Notes: a model not told the origin generated them from the letters alone. A DNA stretch of 55,696 bases from CAWEEP01 sp963808125 (GCA_963808125.1 CAWEEP010000004.1:1-55696), one strand, 5' to 3'; counted from the stretch's first letter, positions 41,744 to 50,321 are shown. Program-made: numbers and translations.

Positions 41744-42868
41744 GTGAGCGGCGACACGTCCGGCGGCGACGCCGGCGAGGAGGAGCCCTCGCCCCTCTTC
41801 CGCCCCGGTCCGGGGATGCGTCTCCTGGCCGCCGTCGTGCTCGCCGCCTGCATCGGCCTGGTGGGCGGGGGTCTCGGCGCCTGGGCCGTCTACCAGCACT
41901 ATGGGCCGATCGAGCGCGTCGTCACCCAGGAGATCACCGGCGTCGGCGGGCAGGCGCAGACCATCGGCCAGCTGGCGCAGGAGATCTCGCCCTCGGTGGT
42001 CTCGATCCTCACCCAGCCGGTCACCGCCCAGAGCCTCGCCGCCGGCGGTTCCAGCTATGCCAACGGGGTCGTGGTCAGCTCCGACGGGCTGATCCTCACC
42101 AGCGCCCACGCCGTCGAGGGGACCAGCCAGCAGCGCGTCGGGCTCGCCGGCGGGCAGGGCTTCGACGCCACCATCGTGGATGTCGACATCAGCCACGGTC
42201 TGGCCCTGCTTCGCGCCTTCGGCGCCTCCGGGCTCACCCCCATCGGCCTCTCCGGCAGCCTCCCCGCCCCCGGTGACACCGCCGTCGCCGTCAGCCGCCC
42301 CGAGAACGGGGGCCTCAGCGTCGGTGTCGGCACGGTGAGCGCCGTGGGCCAGACCGTCGTCATGGACAGCTCCAGCGGGACCTCGGTCGCCGACGCCGTC
42401 ACCATCGACGCGACCGCGGAACCCGAGGCCGATGGTGCTCCGGTGCTGGACGCCGCCGGGCAGCTCACCGGCATCGTCGTCACCGTCACGGCGGCCACCC
42501 CGCCGCCGGGGATCACCGCTCTGTCCCTCGACGCCGCCCGCTCCCTGATCGCCACCTTCTCGGGGAGCGGAGCGTCGGCCCAGGGCACCTTCGGAGCGGA
42601 CTCGTTCTACCTCGATCCCGCCCACGCCGCGGCCGCCGACCTTGCGCCCGGCGCGCTGATCACGTCCGTCGCGCCCAAGGGGCCCGCCGATGCGGCCGGT
42701 TTGAAGGTTGGCGACATCGTCACCTCGGTCAACGCCGTGCCCATCGACAGCGCCCACCCCTTCGAGGCCCCCGTGCTCGGCCTCGAGCCGCTCGCGTCGG
42801 TGACGCTGACGGTGAACCGGGCGGGCGCCATCCTCGATCTCACCCTCACCGTCGGATCGGCCGGCTGA
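41744..42868 (+). CDS. HtrA/DegP-like PDZ protein with altered catalytic triad
   Basis: Membrane-anchored trypsin-fold protein with a C-terminal PDZ domain. The order is a short cytoplasmic Pro/Glu-rich segment, one transmembrane helix (LLAAVVLAACIGLVGGGLGA, residues 27-46), the protease fold, then PDZ (APKGPADAAGLKVGDIVTSV). His is kept in LILTSAHAVEG (near residue 122). The Asp of the usual D-L-A-L-L is Gly in ISHGLALLRA. The Ser of G-N-S-G-G-P is Asp in EPEADGAPVLDAAGQLTGI (near residue 230). The frame is intact over 1.1 kb, so these changes are not indel artefacts. It is predicted to be a pseudoprotease. GTG 41744 is 7 nt after UPF0182, so they are likely co-transcribed. Confidence 0.85.
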   Translation: MSGDTSGGDAGEEEPSPLFRPGPGMRLLAAVVLAACIGLVGGGLGAWAVYQHYGPIERVVTQEITGVGGQAQTIGQLAQEISPSVVSILTQPVTAQSLAAGGSSYANGVVVSSDGLILTSAHAVEGTSQQRVGLAGGQGFDATIVDVDISHGLALLRAFGASGLTPIGLSGSLPAPGDTAVAVSRPENGGLSVGVGTVSAVGQTVVMDSSSGTSVADAVTIDATAEPEADGAPVLDAAGQLTGIVVTVTAATPPPGITALSLDAARSLIATFSGSGASAQGTFGADSFYLDPAHAAAADLAPGALITSVAPKGPADAAGLKVGDIVTSVNAVPIDSAHPFEAPVLGLEPLASVTLTVNRAGAILDLTLTVGSAG

Positions 42869-42871
42869 GGC

Positions 42872-42890
42872 CCCGGGCCATCCGCCCGGG
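42872..42890 (+). terminator. Hairpin after the HtrA-like gene
   Basis: CCCGGGC pairs with GCCCGGG around CATCC, three bases after the stop. No T tract follows. Confidence 0.45.
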
Positions 42891-42926
42891 CCCCGACCTC
42901 ACCATCCAGGCTAAGATCGGCCGGCC

Positions 42927-43553
42927 ATGGAGCTGACCTACTTCGGCCTCTCCCATCTGCGCCTGCGAGGCCGCGACGTCCTGGTCGTGGTGGACCCGCC
43001 GGCCACCACCCTCCCCGGACTGGACCGGCTGCACGCCGACATCGTGGTGCGCACGGAGGGGGTGACCGTCCCCGCCCACCTGCAACCCCGCGAGGGTCAC
43101 GCCCAGGAGGTCGCCGGTCCAGGGGAGTTCGAGGTCCGGGGAGTCCGCATCCAGGGGATCGCGGCGGGGATCACGACCATCATGCGCATCGAGGTGGACG
43201 ACGTCCGCGTCGCCTGCCTGGGCAAGCTCGACCGCCAGCTCACCGAGGACGAGGTCGACCGCCTCGGGCGCGTGGACGTTCTCGCCGTCCCCGTGGGTGG
43301 GGTGGACGCCCTCAGCGCGGTCCCCGCGACCAAGGTCATCAACGCCATCGCACCGGCGATCGCCGTTCCCGTCCGCTATCGCTCCCCAGGCGTGGAGGGG
43401 ACGGGTGACTACGACCCCTTGGACAAGTTCGCCAAGGAGATGGGCCTCGTCGACGGGAGCTGGCCGGTGCAGCCCAAGCTGACCCTCACGGGGTCGATGG
43501 GCGCGGTCGAGGAGACCCGGGTCGTCATCGTCGAGCCGCGCGCCGTCGCCTGA
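42927..43553 (+). CDS. Metallo-beta-lactamase-fold protein lacking the usual metal-binding histidines
   Basis: A 208-residue protein resembling UlaG/YtxX-like MBL-fold hydrolases. It has MELTYFGLSHLRLRGRDVLV, then VVDPPATTLPGLDRLHADIV and GPGEFEVRGVRIQGIAA, the last a common block in this family. Where the family has H-x-H-x-D-H after ADIV, this protein reads RTEGVTVPAHLQ, so the metal site is lost; HS of GHS is LS. The C-terminal strands (DVLAVPVGGVDALSAVPATK and APAIAVPVRY) are kept. The frame is intact. No SD is visible, and TAAGAT (42912-42917) ends 9 nt before ATG 42927, which suggests leaderless expression. Its role is unknown; a structural or ligand-binding function is possible. Confidence 0.75.
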   Translation: MELTYFGLSHLRLRGRDVLVVVDPPATTLPGLDRLHADIVVRTEGVTVPAHLQPREGHAQEVAGPGEFEVRGVRIQGIAAGITTIMRIEVDDVRVACLGKLDRQLTEDEVDRLGRVDVLAVPVGGVDALSAVPATKVINAIAPAIAVPVRYRSPGVEGTGDYDPLDKFAKEMGLVDGSWPVQPKLTLTGSMGAVEETRVVIVEPRAVA

Positions 43554-43600
43554 GCCGCCCGACACGTGCCACAGAATTCGGGTCACCGGTCGGAGGCTTT

Positions 43601-43619
43601 GGTGGCGTAGTTTGCCACC
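43601..43619. promoter_or_regulatory. Inverted repeat before the duplicated membrane protein gene
   Basis: GGTGGC and GCCACC flank the 7-nt GTAGTTT. It could be a short operator or the end of the preceding transcript. No partner site was found. Confidence 0.3.
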
Positions 43620-43714
43620 CGGGCCGATGGCCCCGACGGAAGAGGAGACATGTGGCACTGTCCGGCCTTCCGTGCGAAAAGGCAAGGTCGCGCGAAATGG
43701 AGGGCACGGCATTG

Positions 43715-44723
43715 ATGACGGGATTGAGGAAGTGGGCACTGGCAATCGCCATGGTCCTGGCGGGAGCGACGTTGATATGCCTTGCGCTGATACCAGGGCT
43801 GTTCTCGGTTGCCCCCAAGTACAGTGACCTGACCACCAAGTTCAAGCCGGAGATGACGGCGGCCACGGTGGCCCAGCTCCGCACCGACCTCAGCGCGCTC
43901 GGCGCGGCGCAGACCCAGTTCACCACCGAGGTCGTGCCGGCGCTGTCCACCGAGCTGGGCATGACCCCGGCGCAGTTGTCGGCGACGCTTCAGGCGCAGT
44001 TCCCGGCCACCTCGACCGGCATGGCGGCCGTCCCGGGCATCACCGCCCAGTTCAACCAGGTGCTCACGGTCATGGACAGCCAGTTGGCCAACTTCGCCCA
44101 GGCCGAACTCCATCCCCACCGCGTCCATCTCCCCCAACTCCATACCGTGGGTCCTGGTCGTGGTCGGCGCGCTGCTGATCGCGTGCGGTGTTTTCCTCCG
44201 GTGGTGGTGGCGCGCCGGCGTGGCGCTGCTGATCGGGGCGCTCATGATCGCGGTCCCGCTGGCACTCTCCCTCCCCGGCAAGGCGACGGCGGCGGACGCC
44301 ATGAACACGCAGATGACGCCGATCTTCACAGCGCAGACCGTGGCCAGCGCTCAGCAGTCCATGGCCACCATGGAAGCCATGGGCGTGGAGATGCAGACGA
44401 AGCTGATCCCGACCCTGGCCCAGATGCTCAACACCACGCCGACGCAGCTGGAAGCGACCCTCGCGGCCGGCTTCCCGGCGCTGGGCGCGTCGCTGACCTC
44501 GCTGCCGGCCTCGCTGGCGCAGTTCACCACGCTGGTGGCCGCCTATGACGGCAGCCTGGCCGACTTCAACGCCATCCACGGGACGCAGTTCACGCCGATC
44601 ATCGACACCATCCTCGCCACCGGCGGCTTCCTGCTGCTGGTCGGCCTCCTGGGCGCAGCCGACCTGGCCCGGCGCCGTCAGACGGTCGTCGAGACCGGCC
44701 CCGCCACAGTTCCCGCGAGCTGA
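43715..44723 (+). CDS. Internally duplicated membrane protein of unknown function, one frameshift
   Basis: Four hydrophobic helices alternate with two related extracytoplasmic domains. The first helix (WALAIAMVLAGATLICLALI) is followed by domain 1, containing MTPAQLSATLQAQFPATSTG and ITAQFNQVLTVMDSQLANF. After a frameshift near 44105 come two helices (VLVVVGALLIACGVFL and AGVALLIGALMIAVPLALSL). Domain 2 has TTPTQLEATLAAGFPALGAS and LAQFTTLVAAYDGSLADF. A final helix (IIDTILATGGFLLLVGLLGA) ends in a basic tail. The two domains align over about 90 residues, so a half-gene duplication is likely. ATG 43715 has GGAGGG 10 nt upstream; GTG 43652, with AGAGGAG, is an in-frame alternative. Confidence 0.75.
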
Positions 44724-44732
44724 TCTGCGAAC

Positions 44733-44764
44733 GTGGCACCGGCGCCGCGCGGCGCCGGTGCCAC
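44733..44764 (+). terminator. 32-nt perfect palindrome (terminator candidate)
   Basis: GTGGCACCGGCGCC, then GCGC, then GGCGCCGGTGCCAC: every base pairs, 14 pairs in the stem if GCGC is the loop. It begins 10 nt after the membrane-protein stop. No T tract follows. It probably separates that gene from pyrG. Confidence 0.6.
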
Positions 44765-44846
44765 GGACGTTGGGTGCCCAGCCGGGCGGCCACCGCTGCA
44801 CGCCCGAGGCCGGCGCGGCACCCCCCGGCGGACGGCTTTGACCGCC

Positions 44847-44873
44847 CGCCACTGCCACGGCGAGACAGTGGCG
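44847..44873. repeat. Inverted repeat upstream of the pyrG promoter
   Basis: CGCCACTG and CAGTGGCG flank an 11-nt loop and end 11 nt before the proposed -35. A protein-binding site or a DNA cruciform is possible. Confidence 0.35.
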
Positions 44874-44884
44874 CACGAAACGTG

Positions 44885-44912
44885 TTGCGCGCACATCCGT
44901 TCCTGGTACCAT
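44885..44912 (+). promoter_or_regulatory. pyrG promoter candidate
   Basis: TTGCGC (44885-44890), a 16-nt spacer and TACCAT (44907-44912) preceded by TGG, an extended -10. The expected start falls in or next to an A5 run (44916-44920), 25-29 nt before the pyrG start. GGGAGG lies within that short leader. Confidence 0.5.
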
Positions 44913-44944
44913 TCCAAAAACAGCCTCGGGAGGTCCACTACACA

Positions 44945-46656
44945 GTGACGAAGTTCGTATTCGTGACCGGCGGAGTGGTCTCCTCCCTCGGCAAAGGCAT
45001 CACCGCCGCTTCGATCGGAACGATCCTGAAGGCGCGTGGCCTGCACGTGGGAATGCAGAAGCTGGACCCCTATCTGAACGTCGATCCGGGCACGATGTCG
45101 CCGTATCAGCACGGCGAGGTCTTCGTCACCGACGACGGCGCCGAGACCGACCTCGACCTCGGCCACTACGAGCGTTTCGTCGACATCGCCCTCTCGCAGG
45201 CGAGCAACGTCACCACCGGGCGCATCTACGCCAGCGTCATCGCCAAGGAGCGCAGGGGCGACTACCTCGGTGGCACCGTGCAGGTCATCCCCCACATCAC
45301 CAACGAGATCAAGCAGCGGGTTCTCCGGGTTGCGGAGAACGAGTTGCCCGAACCGAGGTGGTCATCGTTGAGGTGGGCGGGACCGTCGGCGACATCGAGT
45401 CCCTGCCCTTCCTGGAAGCCATCCGCCAGTTGAAGAACGACATCGGTCGCGGCAACGTCTGCTACGTGCACCTCACCCTGGTGCCGTACATCGCCGCCAG
45501 CGAGGAGTTCAAGAGCAAGCCGACGCAGCATTCGGTCAACAGCCTGCGCTCCATCGGCATTCAGCCCGACGTCGTCGTGGCCCGCAGCCAGCGGCCCATC
45601 CAGGAGAGCCTGAAGGAGAAGATCGCCCTCTTCGGCGACGTCCCCCGCCGCGCCGTCATCAACGTCCCCGACGCCCGCTCCATCTATGAGGTCCCCCTCA
45701 TGCTCGAGGAGGCCGGGCTGGGCGAGTACATCACCGACCTGCTCGGCATCCAGTGCCACGCGCCCGACTTGGACGACTGGCGCCGCCTGGTGGCGCGCAT
45801 CCAGGCCCCCAAGCCGAGTGTGCGGATCGCCCTGGTCGGCAAGTACATCGCCATGCCCGACGCCTACCTCAGCGTCACCGAGGCCCTCCGCCACGCCGCC
45901 GTCGACTGCGGCGCGGACCTCGTCATCGACTGGGTCAATTCCGAGGAGTTCGCGCCCGATGGGGAGAGACTGGCGGAGGCCGACGGCGTCGTCGTGCCCG
46001 GCGGTTTCGGGCATCGCGGCATCGAAGGCAAGGTGGCCGCCTCCCGCTACGCCCGCCACCACGACATCCCCTACCTGGGCCTGTGCCTCGGCATGCAGTG
46101 CGCCAGCATCGACATCACGCGCGAGGTCCTGGGCACCGAGGACGCCAACTCCACCGAGTTCAACGCCTTCACCGCCAACCCGGTGATCGACCTGCTGCCC
46201 GAGCAGCGTGACATCGAGAACAAGGGTGGCACCATGCGTCTCGGCGTCTATCCGTGCAAGCTGCTGCCCGGCAGCAAGGTGGCCGAGGCGTACGGCGAAG
46301 CCGTGGTGTACGAGCGCCACCGCCACCGCTTCGAGTTCAACAACCAGTACCGGGAACGCCTCGCTGAGGCCGGCGTCGTCTTCAGCGGCACGTCCCCCAA
46401 CGGGCGACTGGTGGAGATCATCGAACTCCGCGACCACCCCTTCTTCGTGGGCTCGCAGTTCCATCCCGAGTTCCGCTCCCGTCCGGCTCGGCCGCATCCG
46501 CTCTTCCGCGCCTTCCTCGCGGCCGCCTGCCGGCACGCCGGCATCCTGCCGCGGGGGGCGGAGGGCGCCGCCCCGGCATCCAGGGGCGCCATCACTGCGG
46601 GGGCGAACGGAGCCACCGCGACGGTGGAGATCGCTGTGGAGCCGGCCGAAGCCTGA
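44945..46656 (+). CDS. pyrG: CTP synthase, one frameshift
   Basis: Makes CTP from UTP with glutamine as nitrogen donor. The synthetase domain starts TKFVFVTGGVVSSLGKGITA, then KLDPYLNVDPGTMSPYQHGE and DLDLGHYERF. The frame breaks near 45354 (one base missing) and continues VVIVEVGGTVGDIESLPFLE. The class I glutaminase domain has PGGFGHRGIEGKV, the nucleophile Cys in YLGLCLGMQ and the His/Glu pair in QFHPEFRSRP. The 40-residue tail (Gly/Ala-rich) is not part of the family core. GTG 44945 is supported by GGGAGG about 11 nt upstream and by the usual TKF start. Confidence 0.96.
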
Positions 46657-46741
46657 TCGTGGTCGCCGCTCGGGGGGCCCGGGCCGCCTGAGGCGACCGC
46701 GCCGCACGGGCCCACCGCCTGGGTTCACGATAATGCGGCCG

Positions 46742-47755
46742 ATGCCCGCCCCAGTCCGTCGCAGCACTGCCGTTTCGCCGGCCCAACTGAGCCGCGACCG
46801 GCATCGTGGCCTGGAACTGCTCCGCGCCACCGAGGCGGCGGCGCTCACCGTGGGGCGGTGGCTCGGCCGCGGCGACAAGACGGGGACCCGGGAGGCCGGC
46901 GAGCGTGCCATGGAGGAGGCGCTCCTCGGCATGCCCTTCGACGGCCACATCGTCATCGGCGCCGACAACCGCACCAGCAACCTGACCCCCGGACGCCGCT
47001 TCGGCGTCGGAAGGGACCTCGTCGACATCGCCCTGCTCCCCGTGGACGGGGTGAGCCTGGTCGCCCAGGGCACCTCCCAGGCGCTCTCCATCGCCGCCGC
47101 CTCGGAGCCCGGGGGGATCGCGCCTCCGCCGCCCTGCGCCTACATGCACAAGATGGCCGTCGGGCCTGAGGCCCGGGGCGCCATCGACCTGGCCGACACG
47201 CCGGAGAACAACCTGCGCCGGGTCGCCTTCGCCCTCAACGTGCAGATCCAGGACCTGACCGTGGTCATGCTCGACCGGCCCCGGCACCAGGCGCTGGTGG
47301 AGAGGGTGCGCTCGCTGGGCGCCCGCCTCGCCCTGATCAGCGACGGCGACATCGGGGCGGCGCTGATGACCTCGTGGCCGGGCAGCGGCGTCGACGTGCT
47401 GATCGGCTCAGGCGGGACGGCGGAGGCGATCCTCGCCGCCTGCGCCATCCGCTGCCTGGGCGGGGAGATGCAGTGCCGGCCGTGGGTCCGCCACGAGGAG
47501 GAGGAGGCCGCCCTCCGCGCCGCCGGCATCGACCCCGAGGCGGCCCTCGGTGTCCAGGACCTGGTCCCCGGGACGGACATCGCGGTGGCGGTGACCGGGG
47601 TCACCGGCGGCGGCCTGCTCCGCGGCGTCCAGTACCACAACCGCTGGGCGGAGACCCACAGCCTGGTGATGCGGGCGCAGAGCGGCACCATCCGCGAGAT
47701 CTCGACCAAGCACCACGTCGCCCTGGGCGCCGAGCAGGCGGGCCGCCTCGTCTGA
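46742..47755 (+). CDS. GlpX-like (class II fructose-1,6-bisphosphatase family) protein with changed metal ligands
   Basis: The fold and much of the sequence are those of class II FBPase: ALTVGRWLGRGDKTGTREAG near residues 35-55, YMHKMAVGPEARGAIDLADT, NLRRVAFALNVQIQDLTVVM, RPRHQALVERVRSLGARLAL and GSGGTAEAILAACAIRCLGG. But the motif normally D-P-(I/V/L)-E-G-T is L-P-V-D-G-V (near residue 98-103), and the preceding G-E-G-E-x-D-E is G-A-D-N-R-T-S. Several Mg-binding acidic residues known from E. coli GlpX are thus absent. The frame is intact. ATG 46742 follows GATAAT (46729-46734) by 7 nt with no SD. It is either a family branch with another substrate or a regulator. True FBPase activity is doubtful. 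Confidence 0.8.
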   Translation: MPAPVRRSTAVSPAQLSRDRHRGLELLRATEAAALTVGRWLGRGDKTGTREAGERAMEEALLGMPFDGHIVIGADNRTSNLTPGRRFGVGRDLVDIALLPVDGVSLVAQGTSQALSIAAASEPGGIAPPPPCAYMHKMAVGPEARGAIDLADTPENNLRRVAFALNVQIQDLTVVMLDRPRHQALVERVRSLGARLALISDGDIGAALMTSWPGSGVDVLIGSGGTAEAILAACAIRCLGGEMQCRPWVRHEEEEAALRAAGIDPEAALGVQDLVPGTDIAVAVTGVTGGGLLRGVQYHNRWAETHSLVMRAQSGTIREISTKHHVALGAEQAGRLV

Positions 47756-47796
47756 GAAGCGGGCCGCCCGCCGGCGCGCCTGACCTCGGAGCGCTC

Positions 47797-48279
47797 CTAC
47801 TGCAAGAGGCTCCTCAGCATCCACGCGGCCTTCTCGTGGACCTGCATGCGCTGGGTGAGCAGGTCAGCGGTCGGCTGGTCGCCCGCGGCGTCGGCAATGG
47901 CGAACACCTCGCGCGCGGTGCGGACACAGGCCTCCTGGCCGGCCACCAGGCGCCGGATCATCTCGATGGCGTCGGGGTGGTCGGTGTCCTCCTTGGTCGA
48001 GGCCAGGGCGGCGAACTCGCGGAAGGTCGCCGGGGCGGGGGCGCCCAGGGCGCGGATGCGCTCGGCGATCAGATCGACGGCGAGCGCCAGCTCCAGGTAC
48101 TGCGCCTCGAACATGAGGTGGAGTGTCTGGAACATGGGCCCGGTCACGTTCCAGTGGTAGTTCTGGGTCTTGAGGTAGAGGGTGTAGGTGTCGGCGAGGG
48201 ACCTGGAGAGGCCCTGGGCGATCGCCTCGCGCTGCGCTGCGGGGATGCCGATGTCGATGCCGGTGTCGAGGCCGACCAT
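47797..48279 (-). CDS. dps: Dps-family ferritin-like DNA-protection protein
   Basis: Dodecameric iron-storing, peroxide-detoxifying protein that may coat DNA. The 160-residue product is intact. LYLKTQNYHWNVTGPMFQTL carries the ferroxidase His, and HLMFEAQYLELALAVDLIAE supplies the Asp/Glu ligands typical of Dps. The C-terminal helices RRLVAGQEACVRTAREVF and HEKAAWMLRSLLQ complete the four-helix bundle. ATG 48279 follows AGGAGGAG by about 5 nt, one of the strongest SDs in the window. It is convergent with the GlpX-like gene and divergent from the ribbon-helix-helix-like gene at 48469. Confidence 0.93.
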   Translation of the reverse strand: MVGLDTGIDIGIPAAQREAIAQGLSRSLADTYTLYLKTQNYHWNVTGPMFQTLHLMFEAQYLELALAVDLIAERIRALGAPAPATFREFAALASTKEDTDHPDAIEMIRRLVAGQEACVRTAREVFAIADAAGDQPTADLLTQRMQVHEKAAWMLRSLLQ

Positions 48280-48468
48280 GGACGCTCCTCCTTTTCCTGT
48301 CTGAACCCCGCCGCGGTCCCGCCGATGGTGGCGGCCCGGCCCGGCCCGGTCCACCCTGAGCCTGGGCCTTCCCGGACCGCAGGAGTAGAGGCCTTGGTCA
48401 CGAGACGGCGGTGCCCTCCACAGTGTGGGTCCTTGCCATTTCCGTATTGCTGTGTAATGATGTAATTC

Positions 48469-49029
48469 ATGAGAGTTCAGCACGACCCCCCGACCCTGCA
48501 TCCCACTGCCCCGGCACCCGTCGCCGAGGACGAGCTGAAGGGGTGGTTCGCCGGCCGCCTCCCCGAGGGGCTGTTCGCGGCCCCGCCCGCCATCACCACC
48601 GACCGCGACGAGATCCTCGTCGTTGGCGAGATCGCCGACGTCGAGCTGGAGAAGGGCGCCAGCGACGCGGCGAGGGCGGCGGCGCGCTCTGCCCGCATCG
48701 ACCGCTTCCGGGGGGAGACCCGCGAGGCCCGGATGGTGGTGGCCCGGGACGCCGAGCGCCTCTTCGGGCGCCGCGTCTCCTGGGGCGCTCGCTGCGGCGA
48801 CACCACCGAGCACTTCACGACCCTGGGCGTCCCCGTCATGACCCGTCTGCGACTGGCCGACCGTGGTGTCCTCGACACGCTCATCGACGCCGGGGTGGCG
48901 CGGAGCCGCAGCGAGGCGCTCGCCTGGTGCGTCCGGCTCGTGGCGCGCCACCAGGGCGAGTGGATCGACAGCCTGCGCCAGGCCCTGGCCGAGGTGGAGA
49001 AGGTCCGCGGCGAGGGTCCGGGCGCCTGA
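48469..49029 (+). CDS. Conserved protein with ribbon-helix-helix-like C terminus
   Basis: Unknown function, 186 residues, intact. The middle (DRDEILVVGEIADVELEKGA, then RIDRFRGETREARMVVARDA and RLFGRRVSWGARCGD) is a compact alpha/beta region. The C-terminal block PVMTRLRLADRGVLDTLIDA with GVARSRSEALAWCVRLVARH has the strand-helix-helix pattern of ribbon-helix-helix DNA-binding domains. The likely promoter is TTGCCA (48433-48438), 16 nt, TAATGA (48455-48460), which puts the start site at or next to ATG 48469: leaderless. It is divergent from dps across a 189-nt AT-rich gap, so it could regulate dps. That is an inference. Confidence 0.7.
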   Translation: MRVQHDPPTLHPTAPAPVAEDELKGWFAGRLPEGLFAAPPAITTDRDEILVVGEIADVELEKGASDAARAAARSARIDRFRGETREARMVVARDAERLFGRRVSWGARCGDTTEHFTTLGVPVMTRLRLADRGVLDTLIDAGVARSRSEALAWCVRLVARHQGEWIDSLRQALAEVEKVRGEGPGA

Positions 49030-49080
49030 GCGACGAGACTGCGTGAGCACCGCCCGCCTCCACACGGAACAATACGGGGA

Positions 49081-50321
49081 GTGCGGCTCTGCTTTGCTCA
49101 TCCCGACGGCTCCCTCGACGTCCGCGAGGATCTCCGCCCCGCGGCTCGCTGGGGCACGCCCTCGTCGAACTCGGCGACGTGGACGCCATTCCCCTGCCCG
49201 AGGGGGCGACGGTGGCCCACCTGCCAGGCCGGCGGGCTATCGGCATCGAGCCGGGGGGCACCGCAGTGGAACTGAGCTCGGAGTGCCTCCCCGCGGCGGC
49301 CATCCTCCCCGTCGGCTACCTGCGTACCCTCCTCCCCGCCTCGCGGCGGCAGCCCGGCGCCGACCGGCTCCCCCTCTTCGGCTACACCGCCGTGGCCGAG
49401 CGCGACGGCGAACTGGTGGTCGCCGCCCTGGCCACGGATGCCTTCGAGTGGTGGGAACCCCGCCGCTACGGCAGGGCGGACCTGCCCGCCGCCGTCGCCG
49501 CCGCGCGCCGGGCCCTGCCCGGCAACCGGCTCGTCGACCACCTCTCCCGCTGCGCCCTCGAGTACCGCTGCTACACCGCCCAGAACACCTTCCTGCGCCG
49601 CTACGAGGGAGCCCTGCCGGCGTCGCCCGCGTGCAACGCCGATTGCCTCGGATGCATCTCCCTGCAGAGCGACGGGGCGGTGCCCTCGCCCCAGGAGCGC
49701 ATGGGCTTCGCGCCGACCCCCGACGAGCTGGCGGGCCTCGCCGGCCACTTCCTGAGCGGGGAGGACGCCGCCATCGTCTCCTTTGGTCAGGGGTGCGAGG
49801 GCGAGGCGTTGACCCGGGGACGGGCCCTCGTCAGTGCCACCGCCCGCATCCGCCGCGAGCATCTGCGGGCGACCATTCACATCAATACCAACGGCAGCCG
49901 CCCGAGGGTCCTGGCCCAGCTCATCGAGGCGGGGTGCGACAGCGTCCGCATCAGCGCCATCTCCTTCACCGACGCCGTGTTCCGGGCCTACTACCGCCCC
50001 GTCGGCTATGGCCTGGAGGAGGTCGTCGAGTGCGGCCGCCTGATGCGCCGGGCCGGCGGCCAGGTCTGCCTCAACCTGCTCACCTTCCCTGGCGTCACCA
50101 ACTCCCCGGCGGAGCTGGAGGCGACCGTCGCCGCCTGCGCCGAGATGGGGGTCGACCAGGTGCAGTGGCGGAGCCTCAACGTCGACCACGACTGGCTCGT
50201 CGACGAGCTGCCGCCGATGGAGGACGGGGTGGGCATGGCCGCCGCCCTTGCGGTGGTGGCCGGCCGCCTTCCGAGCGTGGCCCACGGCAACTTCACCCGC
50301 CCGCTGGCCCGCCCCGGCTGA
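49081..50321 (+). CDS. Radical SAM protein, one frameshift
   Basis: Iron-sulfur enzyme using S-adenosylmethionine; the specific reaction is unknown. The cluster motif C-x3-C-x2-C is seen in CNADCLGCISL near 49630-49665. It is preceded by an unusual 180-residue N-terminal region (VRLCFAHPDGSLDVREDLRP, then GHALVELGDVDAIPLPEGAT, and LPVGYLRTLLPASRRQ-type segments). After the cluster come FGQGCEGEALTRGRALVSAT, IHINTNGSRPRVLAQLIEAG and CDSVRISAISFTDAVFRAYY, all typical of radical SAM TIM-barrel strands. The frame breaks near 49150. GTG 49081 is the likely start; the previous gene ends 51 nt upstream. No partner gene or peptide substrate is adjacent. Confidence 0.82.

Noticed and set aside
43650..43715. 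21-codon leader peptide ending in TGATG before the duplicated membrane protein
   Set aside because: The AGGAG site lies only 2 nt from its ATG and fits better with the in-frame GTG at 43652 of the main gene. The small frame is probably accidental.
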